A DNA stretch of 64,000 nt, from the NCBI RefSeq assembly GCF_017877355.1, contig NZ_JAGIPR010000010.1, positions 99,632 through 163,631 of the forward strand, in the 5' to 3' direction. Position numbers and translations under genes: made by a program. This stretch comes from Chryseobacterium jejuense. GTDB taxonomy: Bacteria; Bacteroidota; Bacteroidia; Flavobacteriales; Weeksellaceae. Shown one piece after another: positions 60,892 to 64,000 of the stretch. How positions within the stretch are numbered: position 1 is the stretch's first letter; every line of letters starts with the position of its first letter. The notes under the pieces were generated by a model. The model did not search any database. It had not been told where the DNA came from and saw nothing but the letters and a program-made list of their open reading frames with translations.

Positions 60892-63849
60892 ATGCCAAAA
60901 ATTAGATTAAATAAAGCGGTTAAGGAATTCAATATTTCGATGTCCAGATTAGTAGAGTTTTTACAGTCAAGGGGTTTCGAAGTTGAAGGCAATCCTAACG
61001 CTCAATTGGAAGAATCGGCATATTCTGCATTGGAAGCTGAGTTTGCCAAAGATGGCGAACAAAGAAAGGCTTCCCATGAGGTGGTGATCACTAAAGTTCC
61101 GGAAGAAAAGCTGGAAATTGAAGAGAAGAAAACCCCTGAAGTGATAAGAGCTAAAGCAAATAAACCAGAAACTAAAATTTTAGGTAAAATAGATTTAGAA
61201 CCTATTAAGCCTGAGGTTGAAGAAACACCTGCTGCTCCTGTAGCAATACCGGTTGAAGAAAAGAAAGAAGTAATAGTGAAAGAAGAACCGGAAGTTAAAG
61301 CTGCTCCTGAAAAGCAGGAATTTAAAGTTTTGGATAAAATTGATTTGTCTCAGATAGAATCTAGAAATAGACCTGTGAAAAAAGACAAACCAAAAATGGA
61401 GGAGAAAAAAGAAGAAGCAAAACCGGTTGAACCTGTAAAAGAAACTCCAAAACCAGTGGTAGAAGAGAAAAAAATAGAAGCTCCAAAAGTGGAGGCTGAA
61501 CCTGAATCTCAGGAACCTCAAAAAATTGAAACTGTTTATCAGAAACTGGACGGTCCTAAGATCGTAGGTGAAAAAATTGACTTAACTCAGTTTGCACCAA
61601 AACCAGGTGCTGGTGCTAAAAAGAAAAGAAAGAGAATTGAAAAGCCAGGTGGTGGAGGTCAGAATAACCAAGGCCAAGGTGGAAACAATCAAAACTCTGG
61701 AAATAACCAAGGTGGCCAGGGTGGAAACCGTCCTCACAATAATAATGGTGGTGGACAAGGTGGAAACCGTCAAGGACAAGGTGGACAAGGAAATCGTCCA
61801 CAAGGTCAAGGTGGTCAAGGCGGAAACCGTTTCGGGAATAACCAAGGTGGAAACCGTCCAGGTGGTCAAGCTGGTGGTGGCTTCAAAAAAGGGGGGCAAA
61901 ACAACAGACCTGGTCAGAGAGTTATGCCAGTTGAATTAACTGACGAACAAGTTAAAAACCAGATCAAAGAAACCTTAGAAAAACTTACTAATAAAGGAGG
62001 TAAATCTAAATCCGCGAAACACAGAAAAGATAAGAGAACTTACCGAAGAGAGCAGGATGAGCGTCAGCAAGAGCTTGAAGCACAAGACAGAACTCTTAAA
62101 GTAACAGAATTCATTACAGTAGGTGAATTAGCCAGCTTAATGAATGTTTCTCCAACTGAAGTAATTTCTGCATGTTTCTCACTGGGGGTAATGGTTACCA
62201 TGAACCAAAGACTGGAAGCAGATACCTTATTATTAGTAGCTGATGAATTCGGTTATAAAATTGAATTCTCTGATGCAGATCTTGAAGATACAGAATCGGA
62301 AGATGAAATTGATACAGAAGAAAGCTTAGTATCAAGAGCGCCAGTAGTTACTGTAATGGGGCACGTTGACCACGGTAAAACTTCATTACTGGATTATGTT
62401 AGAAAAACTAACGTAATTGCAGGTGAATCCGGAGGTATTACCCAGCACATCGGTGCTTATAATGTGAAATTGGAAAATGGTCAGAGAATTACATTCTTAG
62501 ATACACCGGGTCACGAAGCGTTTACAGCGATGAGAGCAAGAGGTGCACAGATCACGGATATTGCGATTATTGTAATTGCAGCCGATGATGATGTAATGCC
62601 ACAGACGAAAGAAGCAATTGCCCACGCACAGGCTGCACAGGTACCAATGATTATTGCTATTAACAAAGTTGATAAGCCAAATGCTAACCCAGATAACATC
62701 CGTCAGCAACTTTCAGGTTTAAACCCTCCGGTTTTAGTGGAAGAATGGGGTGGAAATGTTCAGGCGCAGGAAATTTCAGCTAAATTTGGTAATAATGTAG
62801 ATGTATTATTGGAGAAAGTTTTATTACAAGCCGAAATGCTTGAATTAAAAGCGAATCCAGATCGTACTGCAAATGGTGTTGTTATTGAAGCATCACTAGA
62901 TAAAGGTAGAGGTTATGTAGCTACAATGCTAGTACAAACCGGAACTTTAAGAGTGGGAGACTATGTGGTAGCAGGTAAAAATCACGGTAAAGTAAAAGCT
63001 TTGCTTGATGAAAGAGGGAAGAACCTTGCGGAAGCAGGACCTTCAATTCCTGCAACGATCTTAGGTTTAGACGGAGCGCCAACAGCTGGTGATAAATTCC
63101 GTGTATACGCTGACGAAAGTGAAGGTAAGGCTATTGCAAACAAGAGAGAACAACTTCAGAGAGAACTTTCTATCAGAACGAAAAAACATACAACGCTTGA
63201 GGAATTAGGTAGACGTATTGCTTTAGGGGAATTCAAAGAATTGAATATTATCCTTAAAGGTGACGTGGATGGTTCTGTGGAAGCACTTTCTGACCAGTTA
63301 CAAAGATTATCAACAGAAGAAATCAGCGTGAAAATCCTTCACTCAGGTGTTGGACAGATCACAGAATCTGATATCAACTTAGCGGCTGCATCAGATGCAA
63401 TTATCATTGGATTCAACGTTAGAGCCGGTGCTAATGCGAAAGAACTTGCAGACCGTGAAGAAATTGAGATCAGAACCTATTCTGTAATCTATAAAGCAAT
63501 CGATGAAGTAAAAGAAGCAATGGAAGGAATGCTTTCTCCGGAAATTCAGGAGCAGGTAATTGGTAATGTTGAAATCCGTGAGGTATTCAAGATTTCTAAA
63601 GTTGGTTCAATTGCAGGTTGTATGGTTCTTACCGGAAAAGTAACAAGACAGTCTAAAGTACGTTTGTTAAGAGATGGTATTGTGAAATTTGACGGAGAAC
63701 TTGAAAGCTTGAAGCGTTTCAAAGATGATGTAAAAGAAGTAACAAAAGGTTACGAATGTGGATTGAACTTAAAAGGTTATAACGATATTGAAATCGGAGA
63801 TATTCTTGAAGTTTACGAAGAAGTAGCTGTTAAGAAAAAGCTGAAATAA
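60892..63849 (+). CDS. infB: Translation initiation factor IF-2
   Basis: 985 residues. N-terminal IF2_N (KIRLNKAVKEFNISMSRLVE), then a long Lys/Glu/Pro-rich linker, and a Gly/Gln/Asn-rich region of GGQGGNRP-type repeats (about 253-340). A second IF2_N follows (KVTEFITVGELASLMNVSPT). The G domain starts with GHVDHGKT (490-497), then DTPGHEAF and NKVDKPN. Domains II to IV follow, ending near KGYECGLNLKGYNDIEIGDI. It brings initiator tRNA to the 30S subunit. A terminator follows at 63869. Confidence 0.97.
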   Translation: MPKIRLNKAVKEFNISMSRLVEFLQSRGFEVEGNPNAQLEESAYSALEAEFAKDGEQRKASHEVVITKVPEEKLEIEEKKTPEVIRAKANKPETKILGKIDLEPIKPEVEETPAAPVAIPVEEKKEVIVKEEPEVKAAPEKQEFKVLDKIDLSQIESRNRPVKKDKPKMEEKKEEAKPVEPVKETPKPVVEEKKIEAPKVEAEPESQEPQKIETVYQKLDGPKIVGEKIDLTQFAPKPGAGAKKKRKRIEKPGGGGQNNQGQGGNNQNSGNNQGGQGGNRPHNNNGGGQGGNRQGQGGQGNRPQGQGGQGGNRFGNNQGGNRPGGQAGGGFKKGGQNNRPGQRVMPVELTDEQVKNQIKETLEKLTNKGGKSKSAKHRKDKRTYRREQDERQQELEAQDRTLKVTEFITVGELASLMNVSPTEVISACFSLGVMVTMNQRLEADTLLLVADEFGYKIEFSDADLEDTESEDEIDTEESLVSRAPVVTVMGHVDHGKTSLLDYVRKTNVIAGESGGITQHIGAYNVKLENGQRITFLDTPGHEAFTAMRARGAQITDIAIIVIAADDDVMPQTKEAIAHAQAAQVPMIIAINKVDKPNANPDNIRQQLSGLNPPVLVEEWGGNVQAQEISAKFGNNVDVLLEKVLLQAEMLELKANPDRTANGVVIEASLDKGRGYVATMLVQTGTLRVGDYVVAGKNHGKVKALLDERGKNLAEAGPSIPATILGLDGAPTAGDKFRVYADESEGKAIANKREQLQRELSIRTKKHTTLEELGRRIALGEFKELNIILKGDVDGSVEALSDQLQRLSTEEISVKILHSGVGQITESDINLAAASDAIIIGFNVRAGANAKELADREEIEIRTYSVIYKAIDEVKEAMEGMLSPEIQEQVIGNVEIREVFKISKVGSIAGCMVLTGKVTRQSKVRLLRDGIVKFDGELESLKRFKDDVKEVTKGYECGLNLKGYNDIEIGDILEVYEEVAVKKKLK
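61650..61910 (+). repeat. Gly/Gln/Asn-rich repeat tract inside infB
   Basis: Degenerate DNA repeats of the type CAAGGTGGNNAACCGTCC encode GGQGGNRP-like units. The tract is also open on other frames, a result of the low complexity. It lies between the linker and the second IF2_N domain and is expected to be disordered. Confidence 0.75.
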
Positions 63850-63868
63850 TATTCAGATAAATAAATAC

Positions 63869-63900
63869 AATAAGCCGTCTCAATGAGACGGCTTATTTTT
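63869..63900 (+). terminator. Rho-independent terminator of the rimP-nusA-infB operon
   Basis: A perfect 13-bp stem, AATAAGCCGTCTC (63869-63881) with GAGACGGCTTATT (63885-63897), loop AAT, then TTTTTG. Confidence 0.9.
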
Positions 63901-63956
63901 GTTTATGTCTCGTCCTGAAAAAAGTTGACTATAAAATCATAAAAACAGTCACTCTT

Positions 63957-64000
63957 ATGGATTCAAAAAAAATAGCATTCCCTGTACAGGAATACAGCGA
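63957..64000 (+). CDS. Partial reading frame cut by the window end
   Basis: The first 14 codons (MDSKKIAFPVQEYS) are visible after a TGTCTCGTCC-type stretch at about 63906. The segment between the infB terminator and this start could be the end of an insertion sequence, but only 100 bases are seen and no family can be assigned. Confidence 0.3.
   Translation, partial: MDSKKIAFPVQEYS

Noticed and set aside
61582..61939. Open frames on both strands inside the infB repeat tract
   Set aside because: They come from the low-complexity repeats encoding GGQGGNRP; the infB frame has all family motifs.

Overview
The window looks like chromosomal DNA from a Bacteroidetes, most probably a Chryseobacterium-like member of the Flavobacteriia. 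The DNA is AT-rich. Many genes are preceded by the Bacteroidetes -7 box TAnnTTTG instead of a Shine-Dalgarno-led leader. Several lipoproteins carry acidic residues after the lipobox Cys, and secreted proteins open with the Bacteroidetes AQVGI(G/N)T...LDVNG signature. The rimP-nusA-infB order, an Mfd protein and a bacterial GH3-family protein fit the same group. No tRNA, rRNA or CRISPR array was seen.

Left flank (1-19.3 kb), mostly housekeeping and surface genes. On the minus strand: a partial TPR protein, an MFS exporter, a small lipoprotein, a GH3-family enzyme, a secreted KKDGTPDKRYK-repeat protein and a second lipoprotein. On the plus strand: mfd, three tandem paralogous secreted proteins, another lipoprotein and pth. 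A minus-strand run then holds two beta-carbonic anhydrases, a small secreted protein and a SulP anion transporter, which looks like a bicarbonate/CO2 unit. A membrane-bound AraC-type regulator and a small membrane protein follow.

Polysaccharide locus (about 19.3-58.9 kb). Most genes are on the minus strand: more than a dozen glycosyltransferases, two hexapeptide acyltransferases, a FkbM methyltransferase, AsnB, a pair of unknown polytopic proteins, an SDR protein, a dTDP-3-amino-3,6-dideoxyhexose module (RmlA, RmlB, FdtA-like x2, FdtB-like, FdtC-like), a Wzm/Wzt-type ABC exporter and UDP-glucose dehydrogenase. Two plus-strand cassettes are embedded in it. One is a KAS III-like enzyme plus an ACP. 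The other is a methyltransferase, acyltransferase-3, a 40-codon gene, an FkbH-like loading enzyme, an ACP, and two MBOAT/SGNH pairs. The second resembles the Dlt D-alanylation system with FkbH in the place of DltA. I infer an ACP-dependent acylation system (perhaps glyceryl) acting on the surface glycan. This is the best candidate here for an undescribed system.

Right flank (58.9-64 kb): rimP-nusA-infB behind a near-consensus promoter, with a terminator-like leader hairpin that may be an attenuator. After the infB terminator the window ends in the first codons of another reading frame. Functional calls come from motif recognition by eye; no database search was run.
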